A stretch of 40,841 nt of DNA, from positions 1 through 40,841 of the forward strand of contig JAFVXI010000017.1 of the NCBI GenBank assembly GCA_017501245.1, read 5' to 3'. The translations under genes were made by a program, and so were the position numbers. The notes under the pieces are model-generated. The model worked only from the letters and a program-made list of their open reading frames with translations. It did not search any database and was not told the origin of the DNA. This DNA comes from Clostridia bacterium (lineage in GTDB: Bacteria > Bacillota > Clostridia > Oscillospirales > CAG-272). Positions 27,672 to 35,022 of the stretch are shown here, piece by piece. The number at the start of each line of letters is the position of its first letter. Positions within the stretch are counted from its first letter, which is position 1.

Positions 27672-28331
27672 ATGAAAAGGATATTGATTTCTGTTTTGAG
27701 TATAATTTCTATGCTGCTTTGCTCCTACAGCCTTGCATCCTGTCAGTCTGATAGAGCGGAGGATGACGGTGGGGATGATATCGGGGCTTACGCCATCTTT
27801 GGCACGGTTGCCGAGGTTGGCAGCGACACGCTTCTCGTTGAGGACACCAAGGGCGTTGCCTATCGCGTTGCTCTTGCGGATGATGCTAAGTGCTATGATA
27901 CGAGTGGGAGCGAGATCCCCTTTGGCGACATCGCCTTTAACAATAAGGTAAAGGTCTATTATAACGGAATGGTGACCAGGAGCATCCCGGCAGGGATAAC
28001 CGCCGGCCGCATTGACCTTATCGCGGATGATGAGTTCTTCGATATTGTAAAGGATATGAATCCCGTCTCGGACGTAACCGACAGCTTTTATATGACCGCA
28101 AGGGTCGTTGAGGTTGGAGAGAAGCTTGAGGTCGAGGTCATCGCCTCGGAGTATGCAGTCGGCACCTATCTCGTTAACTACTCCTCCGCAACTCCAGTTA
28201 TCGGAGTCGACGGAGAGAGGATATCCGCAAGCGACATCAAGGTCGGTGCCACCGTCGAGATCTCCTACACGGGTCAGACCATGATGAGCCTTCCCCCTCA
28301 GATCATCGCAACACGCATCGAGGTCAAGTAA
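27672..28331 (+). CDS. Two-domain lipoprotein, unknown function
   Basis: The 219-aa protein has a lipoprotein signal peptide ending LASC, with lipidated Cys24, and a short acidic linker (DRAEDDGGDD). Two related all-beta domains follow: about 40-118 (GTVAEVGSDTLLVED...ITAGRIDLI) and 140-219 (ARVVEVGEKLEVEVI...IIATRIEVK). Both have the look of the OB-like DUF3221 domain of YobA-type lipoproteins. The C-terminal half of each ends in a matching I-x-A-x-R-I motif, so the gene looks like an internal duplication. It is probably anchored on the outer membrane face. No function is known. Confidence 0.7.
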   Translation: MKRILISVLSIISMLLCSYSLASCQSDRAEDDGGDDIGAYAIFGTVAEVGSDTLLVEDTKGVAYRVALADDAKCYDTSGSEIPFGDIAFNNKVKVYYNGMVTRSIPAGITAGRIDLIADDEFFDIVKDMNPVSDVTDSFYMTARVVEVGEKLEVEVIASEYAVGTYLVNYSSATPVIGVDGERISASDIKVGATVEISYTGQTMMSLPPQIIATRIEVK

Positions 28332-28369
28332 ATATATCCCGGTTGAGTTAATTTAATAATAAATGAAAA

Positions 28370-28426
28370 CACCGCCCACAGCGTGACGTCCTTGTCGGAT
28401 AGGTCGCACTTTGGGTGGTGCTTTTT
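28370..28426 (+). terminator. Terminator after the lipoprotein gene
   Basis: CACCGCCCA (28370-28378) pairs with TGGGTGGTG (28412-28420), one G-U pair, followed by CTTTTTGTTTT. The remaining stretch to 28596 shows nothing recognisable. Confidence 0.75.
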
Positions 28427-28596
28427 GTTTTGCGATTGCCTGTCGGCTTTCGTATATTATCGTTTGTTGGCGGCACTTGCCGTCTTTTTTCTTTTGAGTC
28501 GATCAGCCCTTTTTGTCAGCTTTCCTCGACGTGCGGAGCGCTTCGCATTTTATCAGAAGGGCCGGCGCCCGCCCCTCTTTTACGGTAGATACGTGA

Positions 28597-29445
28597 TCAC
28601 AGTCCGATCATCCTATACAGCTGTCTGTACTTTAAGGGGGAATGCCCGACCCTCTCTCGAAAGGTCTTAATAAAGTAGGTATAGGAGGCGAAGCCGCAAG
28701 CCTCGGCTATCTTCGTCACGCTGTCCGAGGTGGTCAAAAGAAAGCTCCTTGCACGCTCGATGCGATAGTCTGTCAGATAGTCGTGCAGTGTCCTGCCGGT
28801 GTGCGCCTTCATAATGCGTGAGAGATAGTAAGGATGATAGTGCATATCCTCGGCGATGGATTTATTGGAGAGCGTCGGGCTGCCGTAGTGCTGCCGTATA
28901 TGCGAGATGATCCTCTCGGCGAGCCTCGCCTCCGCACCTGCCGCCGTCGGCACCCTCAGCATCGAGATCAGAGCCAGCTTGCAGGCTGCCGACGCCGTCT
29001 CGCGAAAATAAGCCTCTCCTGAGAAAAAGCTATCGACCGCAGAGGCAATATGCTCTCGCACGCCGCTCGCACCTCTGATTACGATCGGAGCGGTGAATGG
29101 CTCAATTACGTCATATTTTGGAACCTTTTCTTTACAAAAGCTCTCCTCCGTGGCTGTAGTGAGCGAGCTTTCAAGCATATGACTGCGATCGGTCAGATCA
29201 AGGTCGATAACGTATATCCTGACGTCCTTAGGGCTTTGAAAGTTGAAGCGATATCTTGTTTCGGGCGGCAGAAAAACGGCGGTCTCCTCTCCCACGGGGT
29301 AGCTGACTCCGTCAGCAACTATGCTGCCCTCGCCAAAGAGGACGAAAAAGAGGCGGCAGTCGTAGCAGACGTTATAGGTCGCGGGGGGAGTGTAAGTCGT
29401 ATGCATAGCTGCATAGCGAAGGAATGGATTTAAGGCGCTCAGCAT
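28597..29445 (-). CDS. AraC-family transcriptional regulator
   Basis: The 282-aa regulator has an N-terminal cupin-like sensor domain (VLFGEGSIVADGVSYPV, AVFLPPETRYRF). A C-terminal pair of helix-turn-helix units follows (SIAEDMHYHPYYLSRIMKAHTG; SVTKIAEACGFASYTYFIKTF; RVGHSPLKYRQL). Such proteins usually sense a small carbohydrate or metabolite and activate a neighbouring operon. It is divergent from the redox operon at 29606-34826, which it most likely controls. ATG 29445 follows GGAG by seven bases. Confidence 0.9.
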   Translation of the reverse strand: MLSALNPFLRYAAMHTTYTPPATYNVCYDCRLFFVLFGEGSIVADGVSYPVGEETAVFLPPETRYRFNFQSPKDVRIYVIDLDLTDRSHMLESSLTTATEESFCKEKVPKYDVIEPFTAPIVIRGASGVREHIASAVDSFFSGEAYFRETASAACKLALISMLRVPTAAGAEARLAERIISHIRQHYGSPTLSNKSIAEDMHYHPYYLSRIMKAHTGRTLHDYLTDYRIERARSFLLTTSDSVTKIAEACGFASYTYFIKTFRERVGHSPLKYRQLYRMIGL

Positions 29446-29474
29446 CGCTATTCTCCTTGTGGATTATTGTGTTT

Positions 29475-29503
29475 ATTATAGCATTTTCTCGGAAAATATG
29501 CAA
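29475..29503 (-). promoter_or_regulatory. Promoter of the AraC gene with overlapping dyad
   Basis: On the minus strand TTGCAT (29498-29503), 17 bp, TATAAT (29475-29480) with TGC before it. The spacer is a hairpin-like dyad, ATTTTC-TCG-GAAAAT (29483-29497). Protein bound there would block the promoter, suggesting autoregulation. Confidence 0.65.
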
Positions 29504-29523
29504 GAGTAAGTTTGTTTTGTTAT

Positions 29524-29541
29524 GCTTTCCGTTCGGAATGC
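29524..29541. promoter_or_regulatory. Candidate operator of the redox operon
   Basis: GCTTTCCG-TT-CGGAATGC is an 18-bp dyad with one mismatch pair. It shares TCGGAA with the dyad at 29481-29501 and lies just upstream of the operon promoter. It may be an AraC-regulator site. Confidence 0.45.
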
Positions 29542-29565
29542 TTATATTTGCCGCCGACCACTCCG

Positions 29566-29574
29566 TGCTATAAT
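29566..29574 (+). promoter_or_regulatory. Extended -10 promoter of the redox operon
   Basis: TGC then TATAAT (29569-29574), 31 bases before ATG 29606. The -35 region is poor, as expected for an activator-dependent promoter. Confidence 0.65.
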
Positions 29575-29605
29575 GATGGTGAAAACAAAAGAGAGGCGGA
29601 TCGAT

Positions 29606-30631
29606 ATGCGTTTTTCGGTTGGATACAGCACGGGATGCTCGCCATCCTTCGTTGACGAGATCATCAAAAGGCGAGAGAGTATATACGAGGTTTATTTTTC
29701 CTGGGGCAATTTTCCCAGCGGCCGCAACGATCAGACGAGAGCGGCGGGGCTGACCCCCTGGGAGGCTCAGGCGAGGCAGATCCGTGACGTCTCGAAAATC
29801 GCCGAGGCGGGCATTGGGCTGAACCTGTTATTTAACGCCGCCTGCTACGGCGAGCGTGCGCAGTCCAGGGCTTTGTTCAACGAGGTGGGAGACACGGTCG
29901 ATTATCTCCTAGCCTATAATTTGAAGAGCGTAACGACGACCTCGCCCCTGATCGCAAAATTCATAAAGCAGAACTTTAAGGACGTTGAGCTACGAGCCTC
30001 TGTCAATATGGGCATCGGAAGCATCCTTGCCATGGAATACGTTGCCGAATACTTTGACAGCTTCTACGTTAAAAGAGAACTGAATCGGCAACTCGGCGCA
30101 CTTGTGAGGCTCAGGGAGTGGTGCGACGGATGCGGCAAGGAGATGTATATTCTTGCAAACAGTGGCTGCCTGAACGACTGCTCCTTACATAGCTTCCACG
30201 ATAATCTCGTTGCCCACGAGACAGGGATAGCCGGGATGGATAACGCCTACGCCTTTGAAAGCTCCTGCTCAAAATATCTCTCGCGTCCGGACGGCGCCCA
30301 CCGCCTCCTTGATGCGACCAGCTATATCCGCCCCGAGGACGTCCATCTTTTCGAGGGGCTCGTGCCGGCGATGAAGCTTGCAACGAGGGTGCACAGATCG
30401 CCCGAGGCGGTGCTGCGGGCGTATATCGACAGGGCGAGATACGTCGGAAATATAGCCGACCTTCTTGAGCCCACACACACGGCAGCCATCTACCCCTACG
30501 TCGTTGAAAACAGCAGGATAACGAGCGAGATGGCGGGGGGCGTGCTGAGTTATACGAATGAAAATCAAGCAATCATAAGATTGGAGGAGGATTATGCTTA
30601 CCAGCAAAATGATCAAGGAAGCGGCCTTTGA
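29606..30631 (+). CDS. U32-family protein, probable Fe-S
   Basis: The 341-aa protein looks like the peptidase U32 family (COG0826 type): a beta/alpha barrel N-terminal half, then ASVNMGIGSILAMEYVAEYF, VKRELNRQL and the cysteine motif ILANSGCLNDCSLHSFH. Cysteines 188 and 192 (C-x3-C), plus 173, 176 and 221, resemble the cluster ligands of UbiU/UbiV and TrhP/RlhA-type proteins, which catalyse oxygen-independent hydroxylations rather than proteolysis. ATG 29606 fits the promoter; earlier in-frame codons lie upstream of the transcript start. It is the first gene of the operon and overlaps the next by 38 bases. A [4Fe-4S] role is inference. Confidence 0.7.
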   Translation: MRFSVGYSTGCSPSFVDEIIKRRESIYEVYFSWGNFPSGRNDQTRAAGLTPWEAQARQIRDVSKIAEAGIGLNLLFNAACYGERAQSRALFNEVGDTVDYLLAYNLKSVTTTSPLIAKFIKQNFKDVELRASVNMGIGSILAMEYVAEYFDSFYVKRELNRQLGALVRLREWCDGCGKEMYILANSGCLNDCSLHSFHDNLVAHETGIAGMDNAYAFESSCSKYLSRPDGAHRLLDATSYIRPEDVHLFEGLVPAMKLATRVHRSPEAVLRAYIDRARYVGNIADLLEPTHTAAIYPYVVENSRITSEMAGGVLSYTNENQAIIRLEEDYAYQQNDQGSGL

Positions 30632-31676
30632 GGCCGGCGCAGACCTTTGCGGCATAGGACCGCTCTCGCGCCTTAAGGGTGCCCCCGACGTAATGAATCC
30701 TCGTTTTCTCTTTCCCGAGGCTAAGAGCTGTATTGCACTTGCCTTCCGTATCCCGAGGGGAGTGCAGAGAGGAATAGAGGAGGGAACGCAGTTTTATCAG
30801 TATCCATCGATGGCATACGGCGGCATCAATGAGATCCACGCTCCGGCAGTCCTCTATCACGTAGGAAAGCTGATTGAGGACGAGGGCTACGAGGCCTTCG
30901 TTTACCGCAACACGGGTGCGAGGGGCGCCGTCTCGGATATGGACGGCTCGCCCGGAAATTCGCTCTCTCCCGAGGAGCAGATAGAGGTCAGCCGACATGC
31001 AAAGGGCAAGACGGCGCACCACAGGAGCGTGCAGTTTACAAGACCTACGCGAGAGGGCAATCAGCCGCCCGACCTCCAGTTTCAGTTCAGGCTTGCGGCA
31101 GTGGCGTGCGGACTTGGCGAGATAGGATACAGCAAGATGCTTCTGACGCCCGAGTTCGGGCCCTTGCAGAGGGTGGCGTTTATTTTCACGGACGCCGTGC
31201 TTGAATACGACGAGATGTATTCTGGCGAGCCGCTCTGCCGTAAGTGCGGCGCTTGCGTCAGGGAGTGTCCCGGCGGTTGCATCCCCCCTATCGGATCGGG
31301 CAGGACGGTAAAGGTCGACCTCGACGGAAAGCTCTGCGAGTGGGGCGACATAGATATGTGGCGATGCTATGCCTTCTACACTCACGGCGGCAGATATTAT
31401 AATCCCTTCGTGCCTAAGGAGGTCTTTGACAAAAACGAGGGCGGATGCGTGGATCTTCTCGAGGGTGTCACAGACGTGGCAAACGAAAAGGAGGTCGTGA
31501 AGGTATATACCGCACTCGAAAAATACTTCCCGAGCTGGGTCGGCTACAATATGGCAAAATGCGGCGGCTGCATCCGCGGCTGCGTCAGCATGCTTGAAAA
31601 AAAGGGCGGCTGCATGGAAGGTAGGTTCGTCTCACCCCTTCGCCGCGAAAAAAAGCCATGGAGGATGGATAGATGA
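30594..31676 (+). CDS. QueG-like double [4Fe-4S] protein, copy 1
   Basis: The 360-aa protein resembles epoxyqueuosine reductase (QueG, COG1600) and more distantly reductive dehalogenases. It has an N-terminal alpha/beta domain, the family signature CGLGEIGYSKMLLTPEFGP (172-190), a ferredoxin motif C215-x2-C218-x2-C221-x3-C225-P, and second-cluster cysteines 258, 323, 326 and 330. It is longer than the other two copies because of an insert at about 105-160. QueG needs cobalamin; whether this one does is unknown. GGAGGAGG precedes ATG 30594, inside the end of the U32 gene. Three diverged copies in one operon make queuosine repair unlikely as the role. Confidence 0.75.
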   Translation: MLTSKMIKEAAFEAGADLCGIGPLSRLKGAPDVMNPRFLFPEAKSCIALAFRIPRGVQRGIEEGTQFYQYPSMAYGGINEIHAPAVLYHVGKLIEDEGYEAFVYRNTGARGAVSDMDGSPGNSLSPEEQIEVSRHAKGKTAHHRSVQFTRPTREGNQPPDLQFQFRLAAVACGLGEIGYSKMLLTPEFGPLQRVAFIFTDAVLEYDEMYSGEPLCRKCGACVRECPGGCIPPIGSGRTVKVDLDGKLCEWGDIDMWRCYAFYTHGGRYYNPFVPKEVFDKNEGGCVDLLEGVTDVANEKEVVKVYTALEKYFPSWVGYNMAKCGGCIRGCVSMLEKKGGCMEGRFVSPLRREKKPWRMDR

Positions 31677-32605
31677 ATAAAGGCAATAAGGATAGACCCG
31701 TGCTGACGGCGGCTATGATCAAGGAGAGGGCGCTCGCCCTCGGTGCAGGCGCCTGCGGCATCGGAGATATAAGGCATTTCGTCGGCGACGACATCCAGCA
31801 TAACCCCCTCTCCATACTCCCGAATGCTACCGCCGTTATCGGCTTCGGAATCCCCGTGCCGAGGGGGCTCTATTTCGCAATGAGGGATAAGCGGCAGTAC
31901 TTCAACTATACGAGCCTCGGAGTTAAGTATACCGACGAGAGCTTCGCCGAGATTTTCCTCCTTAAAATGGGAGCTATGATAGAGGATGCGGGCTACGACG
32001 CCTGCCTTCAGCGCAGCGTGCCCGGCTTCAGGGTGAAGGGAGATAAGTCCACGAATCCCGAAACGGCGAGGACCTACGAGCTGGAGTTTGCCTCCTCGGT
32101 CGGCGATGGTAAGGCCGTGCCCGACGTTATTATCGACTATAACAAGGCGGCCGTCGTCTGCGGCCTCGGCGAGATAGGCATGCACGGCAGGGTGATAAAT
32201 CCTAAGTACGGCAGCTTTATGCGTTACGTATTTATCATCACGGATATGCCGCTTGAGTGTGACGAGCCGTTTTCGGGGTCGCTATGCGACAGGTGCGCTA
32301 GATGCATCGATGCCTGCCCCGGCAGGGCCATCGGTGAGGAGGGTGTCGACAGCTGGCAATGCAGCGTTTACTACCGTGGCGCACACAGGTCAAACCCCTT
32401 TATGACCGACGAATGCCTTAAAGATCATCCCGACAGAGAGGCTATACTTAACGGCGAGATGAGGTTTGATAAGGCGTCGGCCGAGGCGATCTATCCATAT
32501 CTTGATTTTTTGCCGAAAACGCATTTCGGCTACCTTGCCTGCCTTTGCGCAAAGGCGTGTGAAATTGCGTGCTACGAGCATCTTAAGGAGGTGGGAAAGC
32601 TGTGA
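31673..32605 (+). CDS. QueG-like double [4Fe-4S] protein, copy 2
   Basis: The 310-aa paralogue keeps the signature as CGLGEIGMHGRVINPKYGS (173 on), the motif C205-x2-C208-x2-C211-x3-C215-P, and second-cluster cysteines 230, 292, 296 and 300. GFGIPVPRGLYFAM matches FRIPRGVQRGIEE of copy 1. It overlaps copy 1 by four bases (ATGA) with GGAGG upstream. Divergence between copies suggests distinct jobs, perhaps a heteromeric complex. Confidence 0.75.
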   Translation: MNKGNKDRPVLTAAMIKERALALGAGACGIGDIRHFVGDDIQHNPLSILPNATAVIGFGIPVPRGLYFAMRDKRQYFNYTSLGVKYTDESFAEIFLLKMGAMIEDAGYDACLQRSVPGFRVKGDKSTNPETARTYELEFASSVGDGKAVPDVIIDYNKAAVVCGLGEIGMHGRVINPKYGSFMRYVFIITDMPLECDEPFSGSLCDRCARCIDACPGRAIGEEGVDSWQCSVYYRGAHRSNPFMTDECLKDHPDREAILNGEMRFDKASAEAIYPYLDFLPKTHFGYLACLCAKACEIACYEHLKEVGKL

Positions 32606-33561
32606 GAGAAAGAATAATCTCGCTTGCTAAGACCTGTGACGCGGATATCGTGGGCTTTGCCCCCGCATCGAGGTTCGATAAGGATGATGCGATCTTTAAG
32701 ATCCTCCCCGAGGTAGAAACGGTCATCGGCCTCGGCTTCCGTGTGCTGAGAGGAATCTACCGAGGAGTAGAGGAGGGAACGACCTACTATCAGTACACCA
32801 CGATGGGCGTTGAAAACCTTGAGGAGACGGTTATGCCCATGGCGCTTTTGCGTATCGCAAATCTCATCGAGAGCGAGGGTGCGATAGCGATACCCCAAAG
32901 GCGCTCTCCGCTTATTCGTAGCGATGAGGACTCGACCGACCCCGAGGTGGACTATACCGACGTTTACAGAGGCGTCACGGCGGAAAACCAGCTCGACTTT
33001 CTCGACTGTGCCATAAGGTGCGGACTTGGCGAGCGCTCGATGATCGGCAGCCTCCTGACGCCGGAGTTCGGACCCTTTATCCGTTATTGCTTCATCTTGA
33101 CCGATATGAAGCTTGAGGCAACGCCCGTGCAGGAGCCCACACTTTGCGACGGGTGCGGAGAATGCGTAAGGGCGTGCCCCGGCGGTGCGATAGGCAAGGA
33201 CGGAGTCATCGACAGCTGGCGCTGCGCCGTCTACTATAACGGTGCAAACGGCTCGAAAAATCCTTTTATGCCCCCCGACGCCTTCTCATCCTTTGATGAT
33301 GAAAAGAGAATGGCTATCATCGGCGGCAGCTACCCCTTCGATAAGGATGAGGCGCGTGAGATCCTCGACAATATCTATTTCTATCCGCCCGCCAAGCACT
33401 TTTACAGGACGTCGATATGCGGCAGAGCGTGCGACAGAGCCTGCTATGCACATCTTGAAGAAAAGGGCTTGATAACCAAAAAATATAACCGCCCCTTCAG
33501 AGTGCGAGAGGAATGGAGTCTGCCTCTCGATCAGTTTGAAAAGAAGGGAAAGGAGAGCTGA
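32602..33561 (+). CDS. QueG-like double [4Fe-4S] protein, copy 3
   Basis: The 319-aa third paralogue has CGLGERSMIGSLLTPEFGP (140 on), C182-x2-C185-x2-C188-x3-C192-P, and second-cluster cysteines 208, 273, 277 and 281. FRVLRGIYRGVEEGTTYYQY is the shared N-terminal signature. The start is GTG 32602, whose GTGA overlaps the stop of copy 2, with GGAGG upstream. A basic C-terminal tail of about 30 residues is unique to this copy. Confidence 0.75.
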   Translation: MRERIISLAKTCDADIVGFAPASRFDKDDAIFKILPEVETVIGLGFRVLRGIYRGVEEGTTYYQYTTMGVENLEETVMPMALLRIANLIESEGAIAIPQRRSPLIRSDEDSTDPEVDYTDVYRGVTAENQLDFLDCAIRCGLGERSMIGSLLTPEFGPFIRYCFILTDMKLEATPVQEPTLCDGCGECVRACPGGAIGKDGVIDSWRCAVYYNGANGSKNPFMPPDAFSSFDDEKRMAIIGGSYPFDKDEAREILDNIYFYPPAKHFYRTSICGRACDRACYAHLEEKGLITKKYNRPFRVREEWSLPLDQFEKKGKES

Positions 33562-33563
33562 AA

Positions 33564-34826
33564 ATGAACGAAAAGCTAAGAATAGTTGTCATAGGATGCG
33601 GAAGATTTGCAAAAAACTTCGTTCCGCTCTTTAAGGCGCACCCCGTCGTCGAAAAGGTTTGGGTCTGCGATCTGATAAAGGAGAGAGCAGAGAGCTACTC
33701 GGAGGAGTTTGGAGTTGAGGTCTTCAAAAGCTTCGAGGAGGCGCTCGCCTCCGACGAGGTCAACGCCGTTGCGATCTTTACGCAAAGATTTAAGCACGGG
33801 CAGATGGTCATCGACGCCCTCAAGGCAGGAAAGCACGTTTATTCTTCGGTGCCCTGCGCTATCTCCGTCGACGAGATAAGGGAGATAGAGAGGCTCGTGC
33901 GAAAGACCCGACTGACCTACTCAATGGGAGAAACGGGCTTCTACCGTGCCCCTGCGATCTTCTGCCGCGAGGAATTTGAGAAGGGCAGCTTCGGCAGGTT
34001 CGTCTACGGCGAGGCGCAGTATAACCACGATATAAGGAATATGGAGGAGAGCTTTAAAAGCTCGGGCGGTGACGAGTGGCGTCGTTTTGCGGGCATTCCG
34101 CCATTCTTCTACCCCTCGCATTCAACGGCTATGATACTCTCGGCTATGCCCGGCGTATATGCAAAGAGGGTAACGGCTCTCGGCTTTGGCGGCAGCCCCC
34201 GCACGGATATCTACGGACGTGATGGTCAGAACAACTACGATAATCCCTTCGCCGCCGAAACGATGCTGATGGAGCTGTCAAACGGCGGTGTCGCACGCAT
34301 CAGCGAAAACCGTTGCCTCGGCTGGGTCTCTCCCGAGACCTATATCAGCCAGTTCTACGGCACCGACGCAGGCTATGAGTTTTCGGTAGCGCATCACCAT
34401 ATGGCAAAATGGGATCCCGAGCGCCCCGGCAAGGTGAAAATGACGGACGTGACCGACCTGCTTCAGCCCGACACCGTCACTGCCATGATAAAGAGTGACT
34501 ACTCCTCGGCGATCCAGGCGATAGCCGATTCAGCCGGCTTCAGCGAGACCTCGCCTATCCAGCCTACCGAGCGCATACCCAAGGAGTTCGAGGGCGTACC
34601 CAACAGGCATAACGGAACGCACCACTTCCTGATCGACGACTTCTGCCGCGCCTTTGAAACGGGCAAGCTCTCGCCCACGAACATCTGGGCTGTGGCAAGG
34701 TTCAACATCCCCGGCCTCGTAGCGCACGAGTCGGCTCTGCTTGGCGGCGTTCCGCTCGAGGTGCCGGATCTTGGCGACCCGCCCTCGGATTGGCCCGTCC
34801 TCGATTACAGAACGATGGATAGGTAG
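33564..34826 (+). CDS. Gfo/Idh/MocA-family NAD(P) oxidoreductase
   Basis: The 420-aa dehydrogenase has an N-terminal Rossmann fold (LRIVVIGCGRFAKNFVPLF). The usual E-K-P catalytic loop reads KHVYSSVPCAISV, so the common lysine is absent there. The C-terminal alpha/beta domain carries FFYPSHSTAMIL and the late NGTHHFLIDDFCRAF. Family members oxidise or reduce sugars, inositols and amino-sugars with NAD(P). It starts two bases after copy 3, with AGGAGA as ribosome site. Its presence suggests a carbohydrate-like substrate for the operon; that is inference. Confidence 0.85.
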   Translation: MNEKLRIVVIGCGRFAKNFVPLFKAHPVVEKVWVCDLIKERAESYSEEFGVEVFKSFEEALASDEVNAVAIFTQRFKHGQMVIDALKAGKHVYSSVPCAISVDEIREIERLVRKTRLTYSMGETGFYRAPAIFCREEFEKGSFGRFVYGEAQYNHDIRNMEESFKSSGGDEWRRFAGIPPFFYPSHSTAMILSAMPGVYAKRVTALGFGGSPRTDIYGRDGQNNYDNPFAAETMLMELSNGGVARISENRCLGWVSPETYISQFYGTDAGYEFSVAHHHMAKWDPERPGKVKMTDVTDLLQPDTVTAMIKSDYSSAIQAIADSAGFSETSPIQPTERIPKEFEGVPNRHNGTHHFLIDDFCRAFETGKLSPTNIWAVARFNIPGLVAHESALLGGVPLEVPDLGDPPSDWPVLDYRTMDR

Positions 34827-34893
34827 ATCGCTAGGGTAAGCGGCTTGGTAATGTAAATAGTTATTATCATTTGTTTATAAAACCAAATAAAAG

Positions 34894-34932
34894 AAGAGGA
34901 CGTTTCGGCAAACCGATCCGTCCTCTTTTTTT
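34894..34932. terminator. Bidirectional terminator
   Basis: AAGAGGACG (34894-34902) pairs with CGTCCTCTT (34919-34927), with an inner CGG/CCG, and a T-run follows on the plus strand. The minus strand is T-rich beyond it as well. It separates the redox operon from the convergent surface-protein gene. Confidence 0.85.
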
Positions 34933-35022
34933 ATTAAATGAGTGAAAATGCAGCTGTTAATAATCTGAATTTGCCCAAACGGCAACATTCGCCGCGGGTG
35001 ATAACCGGAGCTGCGTATCAAT

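Noticed and set aside
29606-30631. Collagenase-type protease function for the U32 protein
   Set aside because: The cysteine motif and redox neighbours fit the Fe-S hydroxylase-like branch better; no protease evidence in the sequence.
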